From: an uncultured Bacteroidia bacterium
Lineage (GTDB): Bacteria > Bacteroidota > Bacteroidia > Bacteroidales > F082
Length of the DNA: 32,203 nucleotides
Direction: 5' to 3'
NCBI GenBank assembly: GCA_902789915.1
Contig: CADAPW010000025.1
Coordinates: 1-32,203 of the forward strand
Part shown: positions 7,481 through 15,346 of the stretch, in pieces
Position numbering within the stretch: position 1 is the first letter of the stretch
Layout: every line of letters begins with the position of its first letter
The notes under the pieces: generated by a model
Seen by the model: only the letters and a program-made list of their open reading frames with translations
Told to the model about the DNA's origin: nothing
The model's database searches: none
Program-made: the position numbers and the translations under genes

Positions 7481-7690
7481 TCAGGACTGTGTCTCATAAC
7501 GAGGACACATTTCTATGCTATTTTCTAACTCGAAAAGACATATCGGACTATGAAATATAAGACTTCCATCAAACTGTTTCATATATGAAGTCCGAATCGC
7601 TTCAGCATCCAAATCTGTTACATGATTAATATCACAACGGCAAACTTTCAGAGTCAAATCAAATTCTCCTGCATGTTTACATTTATTCAT
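7481..7690 (-). CDS. 69-residue hypothetical protein
   Basis: The ORF starts at ATG 7690 and encodes a soluble, Cys-containing peptide (MNKCKHAGEFDLTLKVCRCD at the start). No signal peptide or membrane segment is seen. It lies 96 bp downstream of the HNH-lipoprotein gene on the same strand and 7 bp before the 39-residue ORF. A TAAAGTTG about 30 bp upstream of the start, 16-17 bp from a TTG, is a poor promoter match. By position it could be an immunity protein for the HNH domain, but nothing in the sequence itself shows this. It may also be a spurious ORF. Confidence 0.4.
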   Translation of the reverse strand: MNKCKHAGEFDLTLKVCRCDINHVTDLDAEAIRTSYMKQFDGSLIFHSPICLFELENSIEMCPRYETQS

Positions 7691-7786
7691 AGTTTTAATG
7701 TTTATAATAACAACTTTAGTTATGTTCTATTTTACAATTCTTATGCCAATTGTGCATCATGTCAAAATGTCTTGTATATAACAATT

Positions 7787-8986
7787 TCATGAAAACAAAG
7801 CTCGAAACAATGCAACTCCTCCTTCATGAATAATATTATCATGAATCTCTCTAGGAACCAATAAAACTCTACCATCTGAAGTTTCATGTGGCACCAAATT
7901 GAGTTTTTCTTTGATTTCGATCAATCTCTCTCGTGTAATTCCTTGTTCTCTCGCTATTTTATCATACACATAATCATGCAATCCTGACCTCTCTCTCTTT
8001 TCGCTTAACAATTGCTCTTTTATCTTATCAGAAAGGCTATTATAATCGACATTCGTTTCATATTTGGCTAAATTATCAAAATTAGGTTCTCCATTTTTAA
8101 AATTAATTCCATCAATATTGTTCTCTTTAAGAATCTGTTCCCAAGTTTTATCATTCATATTACTATAAATACCTTTATGAGGATGATGGTTTGGGTTGGG
8201 AATCCATTTTGAATTTCCTGGTTCACCAGTCCAATGTCCTTCATTTTTAGGAATTCGTCTATTTAGAGGTAAACCATTGCCATTTCTAGAGCCAAATGGA
8301 GTTGGCCCAGGATTAGGCACAGAAACATTTTTAAGAATTGTTCCTATTCCTTTGACTATAAACACTATAATTAAGACTATTATCGCAATTATTATTAAAG
8401 CCATAATCAACCACAATAACCACAACAACAACGGCCACCCAATATCTTGAGTATATGTCCAATCTGCAACACTTTGGGGAGTATCGGAATAAAGCTTTAC
8501 TGCGTTAACTTCATCCAACTCAACACCAGAAACAATAAATAGTCCTGTTTCCGTGCATTTCTTTTTCAATGGGTCAATTTTATAGGCAATCTTTACTAAT
8601 TGTGGCTCAGTGGTAGCTTCAATTCTGAACCCTTCTTTTCCAACTGGTATATCATTGCAATACACTTTCACTCCCTCTAACCTATTGCAAGAATCATCAA
8701 CAAATTGAACAATAGCCTCTGAATGAGATCTAACAGCATCCTCATTAAACTCAATTTCTATTGTTTTAGTCAATACCAAAGTATCAGGCCTAAGGCTCCT
8801 GAGAATCGGCCAATCCAAAGTAGCAACAAGCCACCGTGGATGAGAAGAAAGTAAGCCTCTAAAAGGTTCCTTGTATTTTCCCTCGCCAAAATCAACAGAA
8901 ATAATTGTTGGCTCTTCTTTCTTGCAAGAAGAAAAAGGCATCAATACTATGAAGCTCAATAAAACAAACAATACTTTACTTTTCAT
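7787..8986 (-). CDS. Lipoprotein with transmembrane segment and C-terminal HNH/Endo VII-type toxin domain
   Basis: The 399-residue protein has a lipoprotein signal with Cys21 (MPFSSC). The following KKEE resembles the K-(D/E)2 export signal of surface lipoproteins in Capnocytophaga. Residues of about 25-180 are a beta-rich extracytoplasmic region. Residues 184-213 are a very hydrophobic segment, then a Pro/Gly/Asn-rich linker. From about 249 comes a polymorphic-toxin module: GHWTGEPGNSKWIPNP, then TWEQILKENNIDGINFKNGEPNF, ending with LVPHETSDGRVLLVP and IHDNIIHEGG. His367, His382 and His387 match the HNH/Endo VII (WHH/LHH-type) nuclease signature. It overlaps the vWA gene by 11 bp. The nuclease call follows from motif recognition; activity and the target are inference. 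Confidence 0.75.
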   Translation of the reverse strand: MKSKVLFVLLSFIVLMPFSSCKKEEPTIISVDFGEGKYKEPFRGLLSSHPRWLVATLDWPILRSLRPDTLVLTKTIEIEFNEDAVRSHSEAIVQFVDDSCNRLEGVKVYCNDIPVGKEGFRIEATTEPQLVKIAYKIDPLKKKCTETGLFIVSGVELDEVNAVKLYSDTPQSVADWTYTQDIGWPLLLWLLWLIMALIIIAIIVLIIVFIVKGIGTILKNVSVPNPGPTPFGSRNGNGLPLNRRIPKNEGHWTGEPGNSKWIPNPNHHPHKGIYSNMNDKTWEQILKENNIDGINFKNGEPNFDNLAKYETNVDYNSLSDKIKEQLLSEKRERSGLHDYVYDKIAREQGITRERLIEIKEKLNLVPHETSDGRVLLVPREIHDNIIHEGGVALFRALFS

Positions 8987-9956
8987 CGTCTACAACTTTT
9001 AATGTCATCCTACGAACACCTCTATTGAGAATTTTAAACTCAAATTCATTTGGGGTAAAGAAAACAAGTGGATATTTCTCATCATTGTGGTTCACATTGA
9101 TTTTTAAGGCCACATCTATTGGGATATTTATTTTCTCGGTTTTTTCGATTACATCAAACTCATATATTTTGGAATTGTTGGCGCTTCTTCGTGTCGGAGA
9201 AATTGAATAGTATGGATTATCTTCGATATCAAATTGGACATTCAAATCCTCCAAAAACACTTTTGGATTATTAGAAGAAAACTCGACTCCAATGGTCTTA
9301 TCCTCAAAGATATTAAACCGCTGAACTAATGAAGACTTTATCAATGCAGCATTGATATTCAAAGATTCTATACTCCACATCTGCTTTGTGTTTCGTGTTA
9401 TCTGCTGGATTTCTTGCTCAATGGCATTTGTGGTTAACATAACATAAAAAGAGAAAAAGTATTTGCCATCACAAATCGTATCCCAAGCCCTTAATCTCTC
9501 ATACAATACTTCCTTGTCAGGACCAAAATTATGTAAGCCATCTGTAAGCAAAAACATATAGTTCACCTTCGTTGAATCCAAATACTCGATTCCTTTTGAC
9601 CAAGCATCCGCAATATTTGTATTACCAGACTTTACGTTCAAAGACTCAATCTGCATACGCAAAGTGTCTTTTTGTGCTATCGTACCTTGAACAACCTCTT
9701 CGTTTGACGCAGGCTTGTCCGTAAAAGGAATAATCACAATTTCAGTTCTGGAATCAGAAATGTCATCAACAGCGTCTTCAAGGCTCTTTTTTACCTCATC
9801 AAAGATATTTGGCGTATTGACCGAACCTCGTCCAATCATTGATTTTGTAACATCCAACAAATAAATTCGTTTTTCAGATGTAATCATTTGAGAATACGAG
9901 TTTTGAAAGAATAAAACAAACAATACGAGGCTTAATGATTTAGTAATCCTATTCAT
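8976..9956 (-). CDS. Secreted von Willebrand factor A domain protein
   Basis: This 326-residue protein starts with a signal peptide (MNRITKSLSLVLFVLFF, cleavage near YS-Q23). A vWA domain covers about 30-210. The MIDAS metal site is nearly canonical: D35-V-T37-K-S39 in place of DxSxS, T113 in SGNTNIADAW, and D139 in FLLTDG. The remaining third is beta-rich and may be an Ig-like or PapD-like fold. ATG 9956 follows an AGAAG and is preferred; ATG 9968 is an alternative. The gene overlaps the HNH lipoprotein gene by 11 bp, so the two should be co-translated and may form a periplasmic or surface complex in which the vWA domain binds a partner through its metal. Confidence 0.8.
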   Translation of the reverse strand: MNRITKSLSLVLFVLFFQNSYSQMITSEKRIYLLDVTKSMIGRGSVNTPNIFDEVKKSLEDAVDDISDSRTEIVIIPFTDKPASNEEVVQGTIAQKDTLRMQIESLNVKSGNTNIADAWSKGIEYLDSTKVNYMFLLTDGLHNFGPDKEVLYERLRAWDTICDGKYFFSFYVMLTTNAIEQEIQQITRNTKQMWSIESLNINAALIKSSLVQRFNIFEDKTIGVEFSSNNPKVFLEDLNVQFDIEDNPYYSISPTRRSANNSKIYEFDVIEKTEKINIPIDVALKINVNHNDEKYPLVFFTPNEFEFKILNRGVRRMTLKVVDDEK

Positions 9957-10327
9957 TATTCTTCTCATTTCAAATATGCATTTTATTTACTTATTTCTAC
10001 CTTCTATTATTTCCCCTTATCACTTCCACGGCCACCGCACAAAAAAGAGCGTGTCCCATCATCTTTCATCCCGTTCGGCAGGCTCTGGTAAACCTTAATC
10101 AGAGGATAAGAGAAAAGCAGTCCACGCCCTATGGGTTGAACCGCCTTCCTGAAACTCATGCCCTGACTCATGAAATTTACCAGACTTCGCCGAATCAGCA
10201 AGAACGTCAGAAAAACGATCTTCTCTATGTCTGTCGCAAAAGCAACGCGCAAATATACGTTTTTTTCATTTACACGCTGCGGACAGACATTTTTTCTGCG
10301 GACTGCTTTCTCTCGCTTCGTTTTGGC
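9957..10327 (-). other. 370-bp stretch without a confident gene; possible long leader or structured RNA
   Basis: This stretch lies upstream of the vWA gene. On the minus strand an open frame of about 80 codons exists (10007-10252), but it needs a TTG start that overlaps a -7-like box and gives no recognisable protein. Two 9-base segments, TCTGGTAAA (10085-10093) and TTTACCAGA (10176-10184), are perfectly complementary and could close a structure of about 100 nt. I see no known riboswitch or RNA family. The stretch may be a 5' leader of the vWA operon, a small RNA, or gene debris. Confidence 0.3.
10250..10257 (-). promoter_or_regulatory. -7-like box upstream of the vWA operon leader
   Basis: On the minus strand TATATTTG fits TAnnTTTG. 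It lies about 290 bp upstream of the vWA start, and no good TTG is found at -33. If used, it would produce a long leader or a separate small RNA. Confidence 0.35.
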
Positions 10328-10588
10328 TTATGAACCTTTCAAGTTCTTGGCATAATAATGCTTGAATATCGGCTTGCAAATCTTTTTGTGAACAATCACA
10401 TAAATGATTACGCCGACAATGGTGCCGATGATTTTTATGATGATAACGTTATCAAAGAATATGAATAAGGGCACCAACACAACCAATGCAGGCAAAGCCG
10501 CCAAAGCCATTGCCACCTTGTCGGCAGAACCCGCCTTGGTCCTCAGGTAAGCCTTGCGCCGTTGCGCAACTGTATATGCGTTTCCCAT
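10328..10588 (-). CDS. Small integral membrane protein, hypothetical
   Basis: This 86-residue protein has a basic N-terminus (QRRKAYLRTK) and two hydrophobic segments, at about 28-45 (VAMALAALPALVVLVPLFIF) and 50-66 (IIKIIGTIVGVIIYVIV). It ends in a Lys/Tyr-rich tail. The start is ATG 10588, whose A overlaps the TGA of the gene upstream (TGATG), so translation is coupled to the PH-like protein. The pair probably works together at the inner membrane. No family is recognised. Confidence 0.7.
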   Translation of the reverse strand: MGNAYTVAQRRKAYLRTKAGSADKVAMALAALPALVVLVPLFIFFDNVIIIKIIGTIVGVIIYVIVHKKICKPIFKHYYAKNLKGS

Positions 10589-11070
10589 CACACCATGGCT
10601 TTAAACAACGTCTCCAGATTCTCCACCAGCTTGTCGTCGAAAGTGATTCCCCTGCCCAAGACCAACGACCCAACCACATTGCCATTGAGAGACAAACGGT
10701 GCCCTAAATAGGTGGTCCCGTCAAACACGATATTGCCCAAGCTGATTTCGTTGAGGTCGCTCAAGGCCACCTTGCCTCTTTTTTTGCCGGAAGCCAACAT
10801 GGTGATTCCCCGAAAAAGGAAAGTGATTTTCATGCATTGGTAGTACACGTTACGGTCGGTCACCAACAAGCCCGTCAGCCTGCCCCATAGCGCCACTTTC
10901 ACGTCTACCATGAACATGGGCTTCTCGCCGGGTTCGAGGCTCACATACTTCGCGTGCTGCTGAAGTTTCTCGTTAGTGATTTGGTCAGCCTCCAGCAAAA
11001 GCGGACTGATGACCTGGTTGCGACTCATTTTTTCAAATGTCGCCTTGATAATTTCCGAATAGTCTTTCAT
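10588..11070 (-). CDS. PH/GRAM-like domain protein, hypothetical
   Basis: This 160-residue soluble protein has no signal peptide. The first 45 residues are helical and charged. The rest (about 46-155) reads as a bacterial pleckstrin-homology/GRAM-like beta-barrel: EPGEKPMFMVDVKVALWGRL, then GLLVTDRNVYYQC, a typical strand pair in such domains, and a closing helix FDDKLVENLETLFKA. Such domains sense stress or bind partners and lipids, but this assignment is from pattern only. Its stop overlaps the start of a small two-segment membrane protein, pointing to a membrane-associated pair. Confidence 0.65.
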   Translation of the reverse strand: MKDYSEIIKATFEKMSRNQVISPLLLEADQITNEKLQQHAKYVSLEPGEKPMFMVDVKVALWGRLTGLLVTDRNVYYQCMKITFLFRGITMLASGKKRGKVALSDLNEISLGNIVFDGTTYLGHRLSLNGNVVGSLVLGRGITFDDKLVENLETLFKAMV

Positions 11071-11099
11071 TGTGATATGTTTTGATTATCAAATATTTA

Positions 11100-11486
11100 C
11101 TAATCAAACAAAGGATTATAAATATATTCATTCAGGTCTGACAACGACCGCCCTCTATATATGAGATCTATATCATATTTTGAGGTTCCGTCGAATTCCA
11201 CCAAACTCACAAGCGCATAATACCCCCTTCCTATTTCGTAGGTGACGATGTAGCCTGTATAGGCATCACCAATCATTTCGCTGTTGAAATCCCAATTCAG
11301 GACCTTCACATCGCTTGTGGAATAGCCCTTGTCGATTGCCCCACAAAGCTTTAGCACATCCCGCTTGACTTGCTGGCTTTCAATCAATTCTGATTCAATC
11401 CATCCGCATCCCGTCGTTAAGGTCGCGACAAGCACAAACAACATGATGCTTAATGTCTTCGAAAGTTTGTTAGTAAGTGTCTTCAT
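11100..11486 (-). CDS. Small lipoprotein, hypothetical
   Basis: This 128-residue protein has a type II signal peptide (MKTLTNKLSKTLSIMLFVLV, lipobox TLTTGC with Cys27). The mature part is short and mixed alpha/beta (KVLNWDFNSEMIGDAYTGYI), with no recognised family. It lies 29 bp upstream of the PH-like gene on the same strand and has its own -7 box, so the three genes may form one envelope-related operon. Confidence 0.7.
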   Translation of the reverse strand: MKTLTNKLSKTLSIMLFVLVATLTTGCGWIESELIESQQVKRDVLKLCGAIDKGYSTSDVKVLNWDFNSEMIGDAYTGYIVTYEIGRGYYALVSLVEFDGTSKYDIDLIYRGRSLSDLNEYIYNPLFD

Positions 11487-11525
11487 TTTTTAGGTTTTAC
11501 ATTGTACTTTGCTTTTACTTCTATG

Positions 11526-11533
11526 CAAAAGTA
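11526..11533 (-). promoter_or_regulatory. Promoter -7 box of the small lipoprotein gene
   Basis: On the minus strand TACTTTTG fits TAnnTTTG, 39 bp upstream of the lipoprotein ATG. No clear TTG is seen at the usual -33 distance. The 142-bp gap from 11487 to 11628 contains no other feature I can support. Confidence 0.45.
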
Positions 11534-11628
11534 CACAAGGCACTCCTTCCATTCCATTTGGAAGAGAAAAGCCCATTAAAACCTTTGAAGAACAACGTAT
11601 TGTAATCGTAAGAAATCGTAAACGAGGC

Positions 11629-13290
11629 TTACAAGCCAAACAAATCCTTGTAATACCTGACCGCCGCCGAATCGTTTTCGAGGACTTTGGCTATTTTATC
11701 TGCATTGGCGTTTTTGGCCACGTTGTCGTCGGCAAAAAGTCGCTCCAAATCATTCCAAGAAAGACCCGAACGATGCAAACCATAGAAAAGCAATTGGCCG
11801 GCCTTGCCTTTGACAGCCTTCAAACGCTTGCCTTGCCTACAGACAAAATCCCTATCCAACAGCCCCTCCAACAACTGCACCAAATCGCGATCACCTTTGG
11901 CAGTGGCAATCACACAAGTGGAATCTTTGAAAACGCTGTAAACCAAGTTATTCAGTTCCGTTTTCGACATCTTTGCCGATAAATAATCCGATGGACGCAG
12001 CGATTGTCCTTTCGCGAGATTCTTGTGGCGCAGATAGGTCTTTTCTTTCCCGTGTTCAAGGCCAACCTTTTCGTGGGTCTCATCATCGAATTTGAACAAC
12101 AAAGTCTGCCCTTTTTCCACGATAGAACTTAAATTCGGGCAGCCGACCACATCCAACAGGAGTTTGTCGCTGTCTTTCACATTCAGCAGCAGCACAACGC
12201 GACATAGCTTATTGTCAGCCAATGCCTTAAGACACGATTTCAAAGTATCATTGGCATCAGTAAGATAAAGAATGACTACATCCGTGTCCTCAAGAGAGCC
12301 AACTTTGCCCAAATCGAACCACGACAATTCAGATAATTCACCGCCTACATCAAAGGCCTTTGTGTCAACAACTTCCAGAGGGAATGAAGATGCGCACCTG
12401 AAGCCTTTTGCCAGTTCCTTCAGTTGGGGTTCAAAAGCACTTACCAGTTTGTCCAATTCCTGTTTTGCAGGCAGTTTTCCTATTAGGAATGACATTAATT
12501 CTTTATCCCAGATGTTAGGTTGAGCAACTTCCACCATTTCGGATGTCAGTTCCAAGTCTACGGACGGAACAAACTGGCGGAAACGTGCCTTCTGCAAAGC
12601 ATTGAGCATGAGTCGGGCAGCGGTGGCCTCGTCGTCAAGGCAAAAAGCCAATCGGAAGTCAGTAAACAATTCCTTCGGCGTTTTCTTTGGCTGCACCTTA
12701 TATAAATAGCGGTTGATGGTCAGCGTTTCGGAACGGAAATCATCGAAATGGGTCAACCCTTTGATTTCGCCTTCGGCTATTTTCTTGTCCAACAACGTTT
12801 TCAAGGCCGAATTCCACACTAAAAGTACTTCGGGGTGCACGGCCTCCAATAATTCCTGGAACGCCTCCCAATCCTCTAAGCGATAGATCAAACCTTCCTC
12901 CTCGTATTCAGGCACTTGTGACGACGGACAGAAATACTGCAAATAATTGGCGAAAGCCATCTGTTCCCAAAAGGCTGTTTTTTCGGCTTCGGTGCAGTCG
13001 TCGGTCTTGCCCAACATCAGTTTCGTGAAATAGGAATAAGCCGGATAACGGTCGTATTCCTCCAAAAAAGCATCGATTTCAATTTGGTTGCTTAGCGAAA
13101 GGCGCAAATCATGGCGGTCGCCGTAGGCAGGACACTTAGCATCATAACTTGCACAATTCCTTTGCATTACACAGTCTTCATAAAATGGGCACTGCTTCAG
13201 TATGCAATGATGCTTCACGCCCAAGACAAGGGTTCGGTAGCCCTTGAAGCCCTCTCGATAATGCTGCCCTATGCGCGGTTGGAAGAACAT
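11629..13290 (-). CDS. Large cysteine-rich protein, possibly uracil-DNA-glycosylase-like N-terminus
   Basis: This 553-residue cytosolic protein is not firmly recognised. The first 60 residues hold five cysteines (29, 34, 40, 46, 53) after FKGYRTLVLGVKHHC, suggesting a Zn or Fe-S site. LVLGVKHHC, together with a later VLLVWNSALKTLL, recalls the strand-loop motifs of uracil-DNA glycosylase superfamily proteins, though catalytic residues cannot be assigned. The middle and C-terminal parts are alpha/beta with no motif I can name. ATG 13290 was chosen; a GTG at 13296 overlapping the TAG of the ABC-F fragment is an alternative. It lies immediately downstream of the ABC-F gene and is likely co-transcribed with it. 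Confidence 0.6.
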   Translation of the reverse strand: MFFQPRIGQHYREGFKGYRTLVLGVKHHCILKQCPFYEDCVMQRNCASYDAKCPAYGDRHDLRLSLSNQIEIDAFLEEYDRYPAYSYFTKLMLGKTDDCTEAEKTAFWEQMAFANYLQYFCPSSQVPEYEEEGLIYRLEDWEAFQELLEAVHPEVLLVWNSALKTLLDKKIAEGEIKGLTHFDDFRSETLTINRYLYKVQPKKTPKELFTDFRLAFCLDDEATAARLMLNALQKARFRQFVPSVDLELTSEMVEVAQPNIWDKELMSFLIGKLPAKQELDKLVSAFEPQLKELAKGFRCASSFPLEVVDTKAFDVGGELSELSWFDLGKVGSLEDTDVVILYLTDANDTLKSCLKALADNKLCRVVLLLNVKDSDKLLLDVVGCPNLSSIVEKGQTLLFKFDDETHEKVGLEHGKEKTYLRHKNLAKGQSLRPSDYLSAKMSKTELNNLVYSVFKDSTCVIATAKGDRDLVQLLEGLLDRDFVCRQGKRLKAVKGKAGQLLFYGLHRSGLSWNDLERLFADDNVAKNANADKIAKVLENDSAAVRYYKDLFGL

Positions 13291-13295
13291 CGGCA

Positions 13296-13640
13296 CTATT
13301 TCTCATACTCCGCCATCACCTCGTCTCTCTCTATCTGCTTCTCGCCCCAATCATCCATTAACCTTTGGAGTTGCTCCTTCTTTTGGCCATAAGCCCAATA
13401 CCAGTCGTTGTCAATCTTGATGTCGGGATGCTCGTCGGGATGGGCCATGATGGCATCTTGCTCGGCTAACTCGGCTTCCAGTTTGCCGATGGCTTCTTCC
13501 AAACGTTGGATTTCCTTGTCGACCTTGCGGAGCTTGGCGTCAATCTGCTTCTTGCGCTCGTAGTTGATTTTGTTTTGCGAGATAGGTTCGGCGGCGACTT
13601 TCTGAGGCTGCTGCTTGGCAGCTATCTCCAACTCCTTCAA
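13296..13640 (-). pseudogene. Detached C-terminal coiled coil of the ABC-F ATPase
   Basis: The 114-codon frame encodes KELEIAAKQQPQKVAAEPIS, then a basic/acidic coiled coil (KKQIDAKLRKVDKEIQRLEE). This is exactly what follows the second ATPase domain in full-length Bacteroidetes ABC-F proteins. It is in a different frame from the ATPase part, overlaps its last codons by 4 bp, and would have only a TTG start. Reading the frame back gives QKNLTHLKELE, the expected linker, but the preceding residues are missing. A small deletion of about eight codons that is not a multiple of three is the simplest explanation. The fragment may still be translated, but is best treated as part of a broken or mis-sequenced gene. 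Confidence 0.75.
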
Positions 13641-15223
13641 GTGGGTAAGGTTCTTCTGTATTCCTTGATGTTGGGCTTGCGGAACTCATAGACCTTGTTG
13701 GTCAGGCCTTGCAGGAAATCACGGTCGTGGGAGACGATGATTAAGGTGCCGTCGTATTGGATTAAGGCGTTTTTCAGGATGTCCTTGGAGAGCATGTCCA
13801 AGTGGTTCGTCGGCTCGTCGAGGACCAACAAATTCGTTGGGAAAAGCAGCATCTTGGCCAAGGAAAGACGCGCTTTCTCGCCACCAGAAAGCACCTTCAC
13901 CTTCTTGTCGATATCGTCGCCACGGAAGAGGAAGGATCCAAGCAAAGCCTTCACCTTCAGGCGCATGTCGCCGACGGCCACATCGTCCAAGGTCTCAAAG
14001 ACGGTCTTGTTCATGTCGAGCATGTCCTGCTGGTTTTGGGCGTAATAGCCAATCTTCACCTCATGACCCAGTTTCACCTCACCTTCATGGTCGAGCACAC
14101 CGCAGATGATTTTGGACAAGGTCGATTTGCCCTCGCCATTGCGTCCTACAAAAGCAATCTTCTCCCCTCTCGGAATCAACAGGTTGACGTCTTTGAGGAT
14201 GACTTGGTCACCGTAAGACTTGCCCACATGGTTGAGTTCCAGCGTCACCTTGCCGGAATGCGGCGCAGGCGGGAACTTGAAGTGGATGGCCGTGCTGTCG
14301 ATGTCGTCGATGACGATTTCATCCATCTTTTCGAGCAGCTTCACGCGGCTCTGCACCTGCTTGGCTTTGGTAGCCTTGTAGCGAAAACGCTCGATGAAGG
14401 CCTCGATGTTCTTGATTTCGCGCTGCTGGTTCTCGTAGGCCGACCGTTGCATGTCGACACGCTCCTCACGCAGGCCGACATACTCGGAATATGGCACCTT
14501 GTAGTCATAGATTTTGCCATTCGAGATTTCCACCGTGCGGATGGTGATGTTGTCCAGGAAAGCGCGGTCGTGCGACACCATCAGGATGGCACCGTAATAG
14601 GCTTTCAGGAAACCTTCAAGCCATTGGATGGACTCAATGTCAAGGTGGTTGGTAGGCTCGTCGAGGAGGAGCAGGTTGGGTTTTTTCAACAGGATTTTGG
14701 CCAGTTCCACGCGCATCTGCCAGCCGTTACTGAACTCGCGCATGGGGCGCAGCATGTCATCGTGGCCGAAGCCCAAGCCAACCAGAATCCGTTCCGCCTC
14801 GCCTTCGATGCTGTTGCCACCAAGCAAGGCCAAGCGGTCGTTCAAGTTGTTCAGTTTGACGATAAGTTTCTCATACTGTGGACTTTCATAGTCGGTGCGC
14901 TCGGCCAGTTCTTGTTGCAGGCGTTCCGAATCGCGTTCCAATTGATGGTATTCGTCGAAAGCGGAAAGTGCCTCATCCAAAACGGTCTTCGTACTATTGA
15001 CATTCTTCTCTTGAGGCAGGTAGCCTATGGTAACACCTTGAGGGATGATGACATCGCCTTTTGAAGGCTGTTCCAACCCACAAATAAGTTTCAGCAATGT
15101 AGTCTTTCCCGCACCGTTCTTTCCCACGAGGCCGATGCGGTCTTTCTCGCGAATCAAAAAGGAGATGTCGGTGAAGAGGTCTTCACCGGTGAAGTGCATG
15201 CTGAGGTTTTGGATTGAAATCAT
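13637..15223 (-). CDS. ABC-F family ATPase (Uup/EttA-like), truncated at its C-terminus
   Basis: This 528-residue protein has two nucleotide-binding domains and no membrane segments, as in ribosome-associated ABC-F translation factors. Domain 1 has Walker A GKNGAGKTTLLKLI near 34-47, signature FSNGWQMRVELA, and Walker B LLLLDEPTNHLD. Domain 2 has Walker A GRNGEGKSTLSKII, signature LSGGEKARLSLA, and Walker B LLVLDEPTNHLD. The interdomain linker, rich in Arg/Lys (ERFRYKATKAKQVQSRVKLL), is the part that contacts tRNA and the ribosome. The reading frame ends early at YRRTLPT, and the normal C-terminal coiled coil continues in another frame. Known family roles are rescue of stalled ribosomes or antibiotic protection; which applies here is not known. 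Confidence 0.9.
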   Translation of the reverse strand: MISIQNLSMHFTGEDLFTDISFLIREKDRIGLVGKNGAGKTTLLKLICGLEQPSKGDVIIPQGVTIGYLPQEKNVNSTKTVLDEALSAFDEYHQLERDSERLQQELAERTDYESPQYEKLIVKLNNLNDRLALLGGNSIEGEAERILVGLGFGHDDMLRPMREFSNGWQMRVELAKILLKKPNLLLLDEPTNHLDIESIQWLEGFLKAYYGAILMVSHDRAFLDNITIRTVEISNGKIYDYKVPYSEYVGLREERVDMQRSAYENQQREIKNIEAFIERFRYKATKAKQVQSRVKLLEKMDEIVIDDIDSTAIHFKFPPAPHSGKVTLELNHVGKSYGDQVILKDVNLLIPRGEKIAFVGRNGEGKSTLSKIICGVLDHEGEVKLGHEVKIGYYAQNQQDMLDMNKTVFETLDDVAVGDMRLKVKALLGSFLFRGDDIDKKVKVLSGGEKARLSLAKMLLFPTNLLVLDEPTNHLDMLSKDILKNALIQYDGTLIIVSHDRDFLQGLTNKVYEFRKPNIKEYRRTLPT

Positions 15224-15242
15224 CGTGGGCCGTTTTAGGCGG

Positions 15243-15272
15243 CAAAGATAGGGATTTTATGGCAATGCTCAA
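15243..15272 (-). promoter_or_regulatory. Promoter of the ABC-F gene
   Basis: On the minus strand TATCTTTG (15250-15243) fits the -7 consensus, with TTG (15272-15270) exactly 19 bp upstream. This is a near-ideal Bacteroidetes promoter and gives a leader of about 15 nt before ATG 15223. Confidence 0.7.
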
Positions 15273-15346
15273 CGAGTTAGAATGAATGGCCACGGCGTAT
15301 GTTGCAACAATTAGCACCAACATCAATAAAAGCATTATTCGGTACG

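Noticed and set aside
7378-7560. 60-codon plus-strand frame
   Set aside because: It conflicts with the three coupled minus-strand small ORFs, which have better start/stop architecture.
10120-10150. GGTTCAAC (minus strand, about 10134-10143) looking like a tRNA T-loop
   Set aside because: No cloverleaf, acceptor stem or anticodon arm could be built around it.
10007-10252. 81-codon minus-strand frame upstream of the vWA gene
   Set aside because: It needs a TTG start that coincides with a -7-like box and its product resembles nothing; kept only as part of a possible leader region.
13802-15064. 420-codon plus-strand open frame
   Set aside because: It lies entirely antisense to the ABC-F gene, whose Walker motifs are unmistakable; the product is a His/Val/Gln-rich shadow.
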